Source of the DNA: Candidatus Krumholzibacteriia bacterium
GTDB taxonomy: Bacteria > Krumholzibacteriota > Krumholzibacteriia > LZORAL124-64-63
Assembly (NCBI GenBank): GCA_014859985.1
Contig: JACZKN010000004.1
Location: 1 to 10,892 of the forward strand
Direction of reading: 5' to 3'
DNA length: 10,892 bases
The position numbers were made by a program, and so were the translations under genes. The notes below the pieces were generated by a model. It saw only the letters and a program-made list of their open reading frames with translations. It had not been told where the DNA came from and did not search any database. Below are positions 1-8,343 of the stretch, piece after piece; positions within the stretch are counted from its first letter, which is position 1, and each line of letters begins with the position of its first letter.

Positions 1-177
1 GGGCAACGCGGCCAGCACGTCGACCGGCCCGGTGACCAGCCACCGGTCGCCGCGGCGGTCCAGGACGGTCACGCCGGCGGGCGGCTCCGCGCCCTGGACG
101 ACGGCGCGCGGAGGGGCTGCGTGGGCGGATGCGGCGGTGACCACCAGAAGGGCAAAGGCGAACACGAGACGCGGCAT
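1..177 (-). CDS. N-terminus of an exported protein of unknown function (partial)
   Basis: This is the 5' end of a gene that leaves the window at base 1; 59 codons are visible. The protein begins MPRLVFAFALLVV and continues TAASAHA-APPR. That is a short basic start, a hydrophobic core and an AHA site before APP, so a type I signal peptide of about 20 residues is predicted and the mature protein should lie outside the cytoplasm. The visible mature part (residues 21-59) includes GVTVLDRRGDRWLVTGPVDV, which looks like the start of a small beta-rich domain but matches no family I can name. The start is supported by GGAG at 185-188 on the minus strand, seven bases from the ATG. The gene lies 75 bases downstream of the NTR/HEAT gene on the same strand and may be its operon partner. 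Most of the protein is missing, so no function is assigned; an exported peptidase or adhesin is possible. Confidence 0.72.
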   Translation of the reverse strand, partial: MPRLVFAFALLVVTAASAHAAPPRAVVQGAEPPAGVTVLDRRGDRWLVTGPVDVLAALP

Positions 178-252
178 GGAACGGCTCCCATGGTGGTGGT
201 GTTCAAGCAAGGATAGCACATCCGGAGGCCGGGCGGAGCCGCTCGCCGTAGT

Positions 253-1599
253 CTAGTCGCAATCCGCCCCGATCATCCTCTTGGTCCTGTCGAGCCGCTC
301 GAGAACGTCGTCGAACAGCGAGGTCCGGAACGCCTCGACGATCCGGCACCGCAGCACAGCGGGACGAGCCCGCATCCCGGATTCGCCCAACGCACCCGCG
401 CGCACCCGCTCATCCGGATGGGTCAGGGCCGCCAGGACCCAGGGCAGCACCCGCTCGTCGGACAGCCGGGAGATCAGGGACGGCAACGCGCCCGCGGCCA
501 CGCCGGGATCCGGGTCGGCCAGGACGGCCGCCGCCAGATGCTCCAGTCCGTCCTGGTCGGCGGTCCGGCCGAGGGCGCGGTAGGCATACCGGCGCATGTC
601 GGGGTCCCTGTCCCGGAGGAAATCGCCGGGCTGCGGTGCTTCCGGGGTCATGGGCACGGCGCCCTGCCAGAACATGCTGCGGGCCCAGTCCCGCTTCTCC
701 GCGTCGTCGGGATCCCGCGCCATGGCCGCCAGCGCCGCCAGGGCGCGTGGATCGTCGTGGCCGACCTGCACCAGGGAGTACAGGACGGCGCGATCCCGTT
801 CGAACGAACCGTCCAGACCGGCCAGGAATGCCGGCACCGCATCGGCGGCCAGGGGACCGAGTTCGGCCAGGGCCCCCGCGGCGGCATTGCGGACGTGTGG
901 ATCCCGCCGCCGCGACGGCACGAGTTCCGCGGCGAGGATCTCGACGACGTTGTCGAAGCGGTCGCGATGCCGGGGATCCGCCGAGGTCGCCAGGCACTCC
1001 AGCAGGGGCGAGCAGTAGCCGAGCGCGCGCACGGCGTCCGCGGCGTCGGCGCTTTCGGCATCGCCCACGCGCCACGCGAGTTCCTCCAGCGTCCGCGTCC
1101 GGGCTGCCTGGCCGTTGCCGACCCGCGACGGCCTGCCCATGGAGGCGAGCGCCGCGTCGCCGTAGGTCTCGAAGCGGCCGCAGTTCGTAATCCAGGCCTG
1201 CATGCCCGGTCCGCGCCAGCGCACGCCCGGGTCGATGCCGTCGTGGGCGGCCTGGTTCGCGAACTCCACGGTGGGCGGATCGGGGCAGACGAAGAACTCC
1301 CCGCCGAGGACGAAAGGTGCGCCGCAGGACGAAGCCTCCGTCACGACGACCACGGTGTCGGGCACGTCGCCCTTCCAGATCTCGCGGACGCGCAGCGTCG
1401 CCCAGACGTTGCCGAAGGTGTCCCGGTCGAGCGCGATCACCGTGCCGCAGAACGCGTACGCAGCGTTGTCGGCCGCCCTTGCAGGCGCGCCGAAGCCCAC
1501 CGTGCAGGCGCGCCCCCCTCCGACGGAGCACAGGCCGGCAGCGACCAGGACCGCGACCGCGGTCCGTCCCCTCGCGACCAGGATTCGCTGCCCGATCAT
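253..1599 (-). CDS. Exported NTR/TIMP-like domain protein with C-terminal HEAT repeats
   Basis: The product has 448 residues. Residues 1-31 look like a signal peptide: a basic start, the core TAVAVLVAAGL, and small residues before Cys32. Residues 32 to about 152 resemble bacterial netrin-like (NTR/TIMP-fold) domains. They show Cys32, an AYAFCGTV strand with Cys51, VREIWKGDVPDTVVV, then SSCGAPFVLGGEFFV with Cys92 and Cys105, and a closing ITNCGRF with Cys140. Five cysteines in an exported domain suggest disulfides. From about 215 to 410 there are degenerate HEAT or PBS-lyase-type helical repeats, for example DPHVRNAAAGALAELG (233-248), DPDMRRYAYRALG (332-344), DPDPGVAAGALPSL (362-375) and HPDERVRAGALG (394-405). 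Such repeats usually bind proteins. An upstream start at 1644 would add 15 residues before the signal peptide. I chose 1599 because GGGAGG lies at 1607-1612, seven bases away. The partner and true role are unknown. The domain reading rests on motif pattern, not on a search. Confidence 0.8.
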   Translation of the reverse strand: MIGQRILVARGRTAVAVLVAAGLCSVGGGRACTVGFGAPARAADNAAYAFCGTVIALDRDTFGNVWATLRVREIWKGDVPDTVVVVTEASSCGAPFVLGGEFFVCPDPPTVEFANQAAHDGIDPGVRWRGPGMQAWITNCGRFETYGDAALASMGRPSRVGNGQAARTRTLEELAWRVGDAESADAADAVRALGYCSPLLECLATSADPRHRDRFDNVVEILAAELVPSRRRDPHVRNAAAGALAELGPLAADAVPAFLAGLDGSFERDRAVLYSLVQVGHDDPRALAALAAMARDPDDAEKRDWARSMFWQGAVPMTPEAPQPGDFLRDRDPDMRRYAYRALGRTADQDGLEHLAAAVLADPDPGVAAGALPSLISRLSDERVLPWVLAALTHPDERVRAGALGESGMRARPAVLRCRIVEAFRTSLFDDVLERLDRTKRMIGADCD

Positions 1600-1606
1600 C
1601 GCGGCG

Positions 1607-1612
1607 CCTCCC
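1607..1612 (-). promoter_or_regulatory. Ribosome binding site deciding the NTR/HEAT gene start
   Basis: GGGAGG on the minus strand sits seven bases before the ATG at 1599-1597. The upstream in-frame ATG at 1644 has no comparable site and would put polar residues before the signal peptide, so the shorter form is preferred. Confidence 0.7.
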
Positions 1613-1657
1613 TTCCCATGATCTGACGATACGGACCACTCCACCGGCGGGAAACCC

Positions 1658-2803
1658 TCACCCCAGCGCTCTTGCCAACGCCTCCACCAACCGCCCGATG
1701 TCCTCCCGCGTGTTGTACCCCTGCACCGAGAACCGCAGCCACGGCCGCCCCGCGAACGAAGTCACCGGCACCTCCACGCTGAACTCCTCGCGCAGCCGCC
1801 GATGCAAAGCCTCCCCGTCGATCCCCTCCGGCAGCGGCACCGCGCACATCTGCGCCAGCCAGGGCTCGGGGGGGCAGAGGGCCGGCAGGCCGGTCAAGGC
1901 GAGCAGCGCCTCGCGCCCTTCCAGCATCAGGTCGCGGCAATACCGTCGCACCTCCGGCCAGTCGTGCTCCCTGAGAAACGCCAGCGCCGCCGGCACCGCC
2001 AGGAACGCCGACGGATCCCGGGTGCCGGTCCACTCCTGCTCATCGATGAAGCGGCTGGGCCCGGGGTGGTCGCTCTGCCAGCCCCAGCTGACCACCAGGG
2101 GCTCGATGCGCTCCTGCACCTCGCGCCGCACGTACAGCGCGGCGGCGCCCTTGGGCGCCAGCAGCCACTTGTGGCAGTTGCCGGCCCAGATGTCGCAGCC
2201 CAGGGCGTGCAGGTCGCAGTCCAGCTGGCCGGGCACGTGGGCGCCGTCGATCATGGTCAGGATGCCCCGGTCGCGGGCCCTGGCCACCAGCGGCGCGACC
2301 GGCAGCACCACCCCCGAGGGCGAGGTGATCTGGCTGAAGAAGAGCACCTTCGTGCGCGCGGTCACGCCCGACCACACGGCCTCGACCACGGCGTCGGGGT
2401 CGTGCAGCGGCAGGGGCAGCTCCCGCCGGACGTACCGCGCGCCCGCCTTGCCGCACAGGAACCGCCACATGCGGTCCAAGGCGCCGTACTCGTGGTCGGT
2501 GGCCAGCACCTCGTCGCCGGGCTCGAGACCGAGCGAGCGCGCCGCGACGTTCAGCGCGGTGGTGGCGTTGGCGACGAAGACGAGCTCGTCCCGGTCGGCG
2601 CCCAGGTAGGCGGCCAGCTCGGCGCGGGCGGCGGCCAGGCGCGCGGGCAGGGTGCGCCGCGTGGAGAGGAAATCGACGGGCTCGGCCTCCAGCTCCCGCT
2701 GCAGGCGCTGGTACTCGGCGAACACCGGGCGGGGGCAGGCGCCGAAGGAGCCGTGGTTAAGAAAGACGACATCGTCGCGCAGGAGGAAGAGGTCGCGGAG
2801 CAT
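1658..2803 (-). CDS. Class V aminotransferase-fold PLP enzyme (isopenicillin-N epimerase/CefD-like)
   Basis: The 381-residue cytosolic PLP enzyme has fold type I, class V. It opens with FLNHGSFGACPRPV (14-27), the typical start of the CefD-like branch. It shows VANATTALN (77-85) for cofactor phosphate contacts and MIDGAHVPGQ (184-193), with Asp186 for the pyridine nitrogen and His189. GNCHKWLLAPKG (208-219) carries Lys212, the expected Schiff-base lysine. WTGTRDPSAF (258-267) follows, and RPWLRFSVQGYNT (353-365) holds Arg357, a candidate for substrate carboxylate binding. The length is normal for the family. Members include isopenicillin-N epimerase, cysteine desulfurase-like lyases and ergothioneine lyases (EgtE-like). 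No penicillin or ergothioneine genes lie nearby, so the substrate is open. A GTG at 2830 would add nine residues but has no ribosome site; the ATG at 2803 has AAAGG six bases before it. The gene lies between ndh and the NTR/HEAT gene on the same strand. Confidence 0.88.
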   Translation of the reverse strand: MLRDLFLLRDDVVFLNHGSFGACPRPVFAEYQRLQRELEAEPVDFLSTRRTLPARLAAARAELAAYLGADRDELVFVANATTALNVAARSLGLEPGDEVLATDHEYGALDRMWRFLCGKAGARYVRRELPLPLHDPDAVVEAVWSGVTARTKVLFFSQITSPSGVVLPVAPLVARARDRGILTMIDGAHVPGQLDCDLHALGCDIWAGNCHKWLLAPKGAAALYVRREVQERIEPLVVSWGWQSDHPGPSRFIDEQEWTGTRDPSAFLAVPAALAFLREHDWPEVRRYCRDLMLEGREALLALTGLPALCPPEPWLAQMCAVPLPEGIDGEALHRRLREEFSVEVPVTSFAGRPWLRFSVQGYNTREDIGRLVEALARALG

Positions 2804-2852
2804 GGGGGGCCTTTCGCCGAGGTGAGCCACGGGCCGCGGGCCACGCTAAGCC

Positions 2853-2869
2853 ACCGGGCCCGACCCGGT
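2853..2869 (-). other. Hairpin at the ndh stop codon
   Basis: ACCGGG (2853-2858), a five-base loop and CCCGGT (2864-2869) form a perfect GC-rich six-pair stem that begins in the last base of the ndh stop codon. No T tract follows on the minus strand, so it is not a standard intrinsic terminator. It could protect the ndh 3' end or pause polymerase, leaving some read-through into the aminotransferase gene. Short GC stems arise often by chance in DNA of this composition. Confidence 0.35.
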
Positions 2870-4200
2870 CAACGGGCGGCCGTGGTCTCGTGCTCCGCCA
2901 CCGTCGCCCCCCTGACCCCCAACTGCACATCATCCCGCCCGAAACACAAATCGATCGTCCACTCCAGCACCACCCGCAGCCGCCGCCCCCAGCCCGGGAA
3001 CTTCAGCAGGTACACCGTGCGCCACAGGAACCAGGCCGGGAATCCCGCCAGCTTCAGCGGGCCGATGCGCGCCACGCCGGTGCGGCAGCCCAGGGCCACC
3101 AGCGCACCCCGGTCCTTGATCACGCAGGGCTCGGGCGCCTCGCCCCGCAGCACCCGCACCAGGTTGTCGGCCACGGCGCGGCCCTGCTGCACCGCCGCCT
3201 GGGCGGTGGCCGGGTACGGCTTGCCGTCGGGGCCGGGGTTGACGGCGCAGTCGCCGATGGACCAGACGTCCCGGTGCCCCTGCACGCGCAGGTCCGGTTC
3301 GCACAGGATCCAGCCGCGGGCGTCGCTGGGCAGGTCCAGGCCGGCCAGGACCGGGTTGGGGGCGATGCCGGCGCACCAGATCACGGTCTCGGCCGCCAGC
3401 CAGGTGCCGTCGGACAGTTCGGCGTGGTCCGGGCCCACCGCGCGCACCGAGGTGCCCAGGCGCAGGTCCAGGCCCCGGGCGCGCAGCTTGTCCGCGGCGA
3501 ACGCCGCCAGCCCTTCCTCCAGGTTGGGCAGGATGCGCCGGGCGATGTCCACCAGGGTGATGCGCACGTCGGCCGCCGAGACGTTGGCGTAGCGGCGGCT
3601 GGCCCGGCGCAGGAACGCATCCAGCTCGCCGGCCACCTCCACGCCGGTGAAGCTGCTGCCGACCACCACGAAGTGCAGAAGGGCGCGGCGGCGCTCCGGA
3701 TCCTCGGCCTGGTCCGCCTGCTCCAGCAGGCGGATGGCGCGGTCCCGCAGGCCGATGGCGTCGGCCACGCCCTTGATCTGCAAGGCGTGCTCGCGCAGGC
3801 CGGGGATGGGCGGCAGGCTGGTCACGCTGCCCACCGCCAGCACCAGGTGGTCGTAGGGTACCTCGCGCGTCGTCTGCCGGCCCACCGGGCGCACGTGGAT
3901 GACCCGCCGCGCGAAGTCGGCCCCGGTGAACTCGCCCATCAGCAGGCCCCGCGAATGGGTGAAGGCGCGCAGGCCGACGACCGCGTGCTGGGGCGGCAGG
4001 CTGCCGGTGCCCGCCTCCATCAGGAACGGATGGAAGACGAAATAGTTGTTGCGGTCCACGAGCAGGACCTCGGCCTCGTCCGGGCGCAGGCGCCGCAGGA
4101 GGCGCTGCACCGCGAAGGCGCCGCCGAAGCCGCCGCCGACGATGACGATCCGCGGCCGCTGCCGGGCGGATATGGCGGATGTGGCGGATGCGCCGGGCAT
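2869..4200 (-). CDS. ndh: Type II NADH:quinone oxidoreductase (NDH-2)
   Basis: The 443-residue protein matches single-subunit NADH dehydrogenases, which pass electrons from NADH through FAD to quinone at the inner face of the membrane without pumping protons. The FAD-binding Rossmann motif is IVIVGGGFGGAFA (18-30). NYFVFHPFL (52-60) and LVLAVGSVTS (119-128) follow. The NADH-binding fold begins at 177 as FVVVGSSFTGVEVAGEL; its motif is GSSFTG where most family members have a second glycine. VWSIGDCA (313-320) is the second FAD site, and ATAQAAVQQG (331-340) is the quinone-site segment characteristic of NDH-2. Residues about 387-416 (FPAWFLWRTVYLLKFPGWG onward) form the amphipathic C-terminal membrane anchor. 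There is no long transmembrane span elsewhere. The ATG at 4200 is chosen over the ATG at 4206 because GGGGAGG abuts the latter but lies six bases from the former. The gene is divergent from sucA. The symbol is by family; a sulfide or other quinone reductase is less likely. Confidence 0.9.
   Translation of the reverse strand: MPGASATSAISARQRPRIVIVGGGFGGAFAVQRLLRRLRPDEAEVLLVDRNNYFVFHPFLMEAGTGSLPPQHAVVGLRAFTHSRGLLMGEFTGADFARRVIHVRPVGRQTTREVPYDHLVLAVGSVTSLPPIPGLREHALQIKGVADAIGLRDRAIRLLEQADQAEDPERRRALLHFVVVGSSFTGVEVAGELDAFLRRASRRYANVSAADVRITLVDIARRILPNLEEGLAAFAADKLRARGLDLRLGTSVRAVGPDHAELSDGTWLAAETVIWCAGIAPNPVLAGLDLPSDARGWILCEPDLRVQGHRDVWSIGDCAVNPGPDGKPYPATAQAAVQQGRAVADNLVRVLRGEAPEPCVIKDRGALVALGCRTGVARIGPLKLAGFPAWFLWRTVYLLKFPGWGRRLRVVLEWTIDLCFGRDDVQLGVRGATVAEHETTAAR
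4166..4192. repeat. Three tandem 9-base units at the ndh N-terminus
   Basis: GCGGATATG, GCGGATGTG and GCGGATGCG follow one another without a gap. Read on the minus strand in frame they encode a Ser-Ala pair repeated three times (ASATSAISA, residues 4-12 of NDH-2) in the flexible leader before the FAD fold. The unit is a multiple of three, so a gain or loss would change length without breaking the frame. Confidence 0.75.
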
Positions 4201-4206
4201 GGCCAT

Positions 4207-4213
4207 CCTCCCC
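4207..4213 (-). promoter_or_regulatory. Ribosome binding site deciding the ndh start
   Basis: GGGGAGG on the minus strand directly touches an ATG at 4206-4204 and lies six bases before a second in-frame ATG at 4200-4198. The six-base spacing makes the second ATG the likely start, so a leader of only two residues is dropped. Confidence 0.72.
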
Positions 4214-4239
4214 TTTCAAGACTATCATTTTCAACGGGC

Positions 4240-4268
4240 TTGCATATACTTGATAATAAAAGTATAAT
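4240..4268 (+). promoter_or_regulatory. Sigma-70-type promoter for the sucA operon
   Basis: A perfect TATAAT (4263-4268) lies 17 bases after TTGCAT (4240-4245), which keeps the first three positions of the TTGACA box. It sits in the only clearly AT-rich stretch of this GC-rich window and would give a 5' leader of roughly 55 bases before sucA. The weak -35 box suggests dependence on an activator. No equally good promoter is seen for ndh on the other strand, though the same island contains minus-strand TATACT and TATTAT hexamers. Confidence 0.55.
4245..4266. promoter_or_regulatory. Operator-like inverted repeat in the divergent promoter region
   Basis: TATACTT (4245-4251) and AAGTATA (4260-4266) are perfect inverted repeats separated by eight bases. 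The right arm overlaps the TATAAT box and the left arm starts at the end of the -35 box, so a dimeric protein bound here would block the sucA promoter and could also affect ndh. The ATACTTGA half resembles half-sites of Rrf2-family (IscR-type) regulators. That likeness is by eye and the regulator is not identified. Confidence 0.4.
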
Positions 4269-4331
4269 TTCCCGCCACCGGGGAGCCGGCGTCCGGCCGC
4301 CCGCAACACCACCGCCGCGGCGGCAGGGGCC
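4269..4331 (+). other. GC-rich 5' leader of sucA with a small hairpin
   Basis: Between the -10 box and the sucA start the sequence turns GC-rich. GCCGG (4285-4289), a three-base loop and CCGGC (4293-4297) make a perfect five-pair stem. CCGCCGCGGCGG (4312-4323) is a perfect palindrome just before the start. The only purine-rich site is AGGGG at 4325-4329, two bases before the ATG, which is weak and too close. Initiation may depend on leader folding. No riboswitch class is recognised. Confidence 0.3.
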
Positions 4332-7127
<2,796 letters not shown>

Positions 7128-7132
7128 GCCAC

Positions 7133-7138
7133 AAGGAG
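7133..7138 (+). promoter_or_regulatory. Ribosome binding site of sucB
   Basis: AAGGAG lies nine bases before the ATG at 7148, inside the 20-base gap after the sucA stop. It fixes the sucB start even though the same reading frame stays open far upstream through sucA. Confidence 0.8.
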
Positions 7139-7147
7139 AACGATCCC

Positions 7148-8338
7148 ATGCCGGTCGACGTGACCGTCCCCGCCCTCGGGGAATCCATCACCGAAGTGCA
7201 GGTGAGCGCCTGGCTCAAGCAGCCGGGCCAGGCCGTCGCCCTGGACGAGCCCGTGATCGAGCTCGAATCCGACAAGGCGACGGTGGAGGTGCCGGCGCCC
7301 GCCGCCGGCGTCGTCCTGGAGATCGTGGCCGAGGTGGGCGCGGTCCTGAAGGTGGGGGACGTGCTGGCGCGGATCGATACCGAGGCCAAGGCGGAGGGCG
7401 CGCCGCCGAAGGAGGCGGAGCCGGAGCCGGCCGCGCCGGCCGGCAAGCCCGACGAACCGGCAGGCGACAAGCGCGTCATGCCCGCCGCCCGGCGCGTCCT
7501 GGCCGAACGCGGCGTGCCTGACGACCAGGTCCAGGGCACCGGCCCCGGCGGGCGCGTGCTGAAGGAGGACGCGCTGAAGGCCGAGGCCAAGGCCAAGGCG
7601 CCCGAGAAGCCCGCCGCGCCGCCCAGCCCCACCGGCGAGCGCAAGGAGCGCCCGGTGCGCATGTCCCCCATCCGCAGGAAGATCGCCGAGCGCCTGGTGG
7701 AGTCCCAGCAGACGGCCGCTTTGCTGACGACGTTCAACGAGATCGACATGACCCGGGTCAAGGCGATGCGCGCCGAGCACCAGGAGGCCTTCCAGGAGCG
7801 CTACGGCGTCAAGCTGGGCTTCATGAGCTTCTTCATGAAGGCCGCGGTCGAAGCCCTGGCGCTGGTGCCGGAGCTGAACGCGCAGATCCGCGGCGAGGAG
7901 ATCGTCTACCACGACTACTGCGACATCGGCATCGCCGTGGGCGGCGGCAAGGGCCTGGTGGTCCCGGTGATCCGCAACGCGGAGATGCTGGGCTTCGGCG
8001 AGCTGGAGCTGGCCATCGCCGACTTCGCCCGCCGCGCCCAGGCCAACAAGATCGACCTGCAGGAGCTGCAGGGCGGCACCTTCACCATCAGCAACGGCGG
8101 CGTCTACGGCTCGCTGCTGTCGACGCCCATCATCAACCCGCCCCAGAGCGGGGTCCTGGGCCTGCACACGATCCAGGACCGCCCCGTCGCCATCGACGGC
8201 AAGGTGGAGATCCGGCCCATGATGTACGTCGCGCTGACCTACGACCACCGCATCGTCGACGGCCGCGAAGCGGTGACCTTCCTCAGGCACATCAAGCTCT
8301 GCGTCGAGCAGCCCGAGCGGCTGCTGCTGAAGGTGTGA
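7148..8338 (+). CDS. sucB: Dihydrolipoyllysine succinyltransferase (E2 of 2-oxoglutarate dehydrogenase)
   Basis: The 396-residue E2 core enzyme accepts the succinyl group on its swinging lipoyl arm and passes it to CoA. Residues 1-77 are one lipoyl domain, with the lipoylated lysine at Lys43 in ELESDKATVEV. An Ala/Pro/Glu/Lys-rich hinge runs about 78-108. Residues 109-143 (VMPAARRVLAERGV onward, GTGPGGRVLKED) are the peripheral-subunit binding domain for E1 or E3. A second Ala/Lys/Pro hinge ends near 168. The catalytic domain starts at RMSPIRRKIAERL (171-183). It contains GGTFTISNGGVYGSLLSTPI (309-328) and ends with YDHRIVDGREAV (365-376), where His367 and Asp371 are the catalytic pair. One lipoyl domain, the VDVTVPALGESI start and position after sucA favour the succinyl over the acetyl form. 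The start lies 20 bases after the sucA stop. Confidence 0.96.
   Translation: MPVDVTVPALGESITEVQVSAWLKQPGQAVALDEPVIELESDKATVEVPAPAAGVVLEIVAEVGAVLKVGDVLARIDTEAKAEGAPPKEAEPEPAAPAGKPDEPAGDKRVMPAARRVLAERGVPDDQVQGTGPGGRVLKEDALKAEAKAKAPEKPAAPPSPTGERKERPVRMSPIRRKIAERLVESQQTAALLTTFNEIDMTRVKAMRAEHQEAFQERYGVKLGFMSFFMKAAVEALALVPELNAQIRGEEIVYHDYCDIGIAVGGGKGLVVPVIRNAEMLGFGELELAIADFARRAQANKIDLQELQGGTFTISNGGVYGSLLSTPIINPPQSGVLGLHTIQDRPVAIDGKVEIRPMMYVALTYDHRIVDGREAVTFLRHIKLCVEQPERLLLKV
8329..8333 (+). promoter_or_regulatory. Ribosome binding site deciding the lpdA start
   Basis: GAAGG inside the last sucB codons lies ten bases before a GTG at 8344. A GTG at 8335 overlaps the sucB stop and would leave one base of spacing, so the GTG at 8344 is the likelier start. 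Confidence 0.55.
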
Positions 8339-8343
8339 TCCCC

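Noticed and set aside
178..252. Possible terminator or promoter between the two exported-protein genes
   Set aside because: GGAT/ATCC makes only a four-pair stem and the TATCCT hexamer has no matching -35 box, so neither claim is supported.
2804..2830. GTG start that would lengthen the PLP enzyme by nine residues
   Set aside because: No ribosome site precedes the GTG. The ATG at 2803 has AAAGG at six bases, and the protein from there begins as the family usually does.
1802..3592. A 596-residue plus-strand open frame opposite the PLP enzyme and ndh
   Set aside because: It is antisense to two genes with intact active-site motifs and has low-complexity composition without recognisable domains. 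The same holds for the other plus-strand frames between 281 and 3592.
4312..4323. Perfect palindrome CCGCCGCGGCGG as a possible operator
   Set aside because: Palindromes of G and C are expected by chance at this composition, and nothing pairs it with a second copy in the window. It is kept only as part of the leader description.
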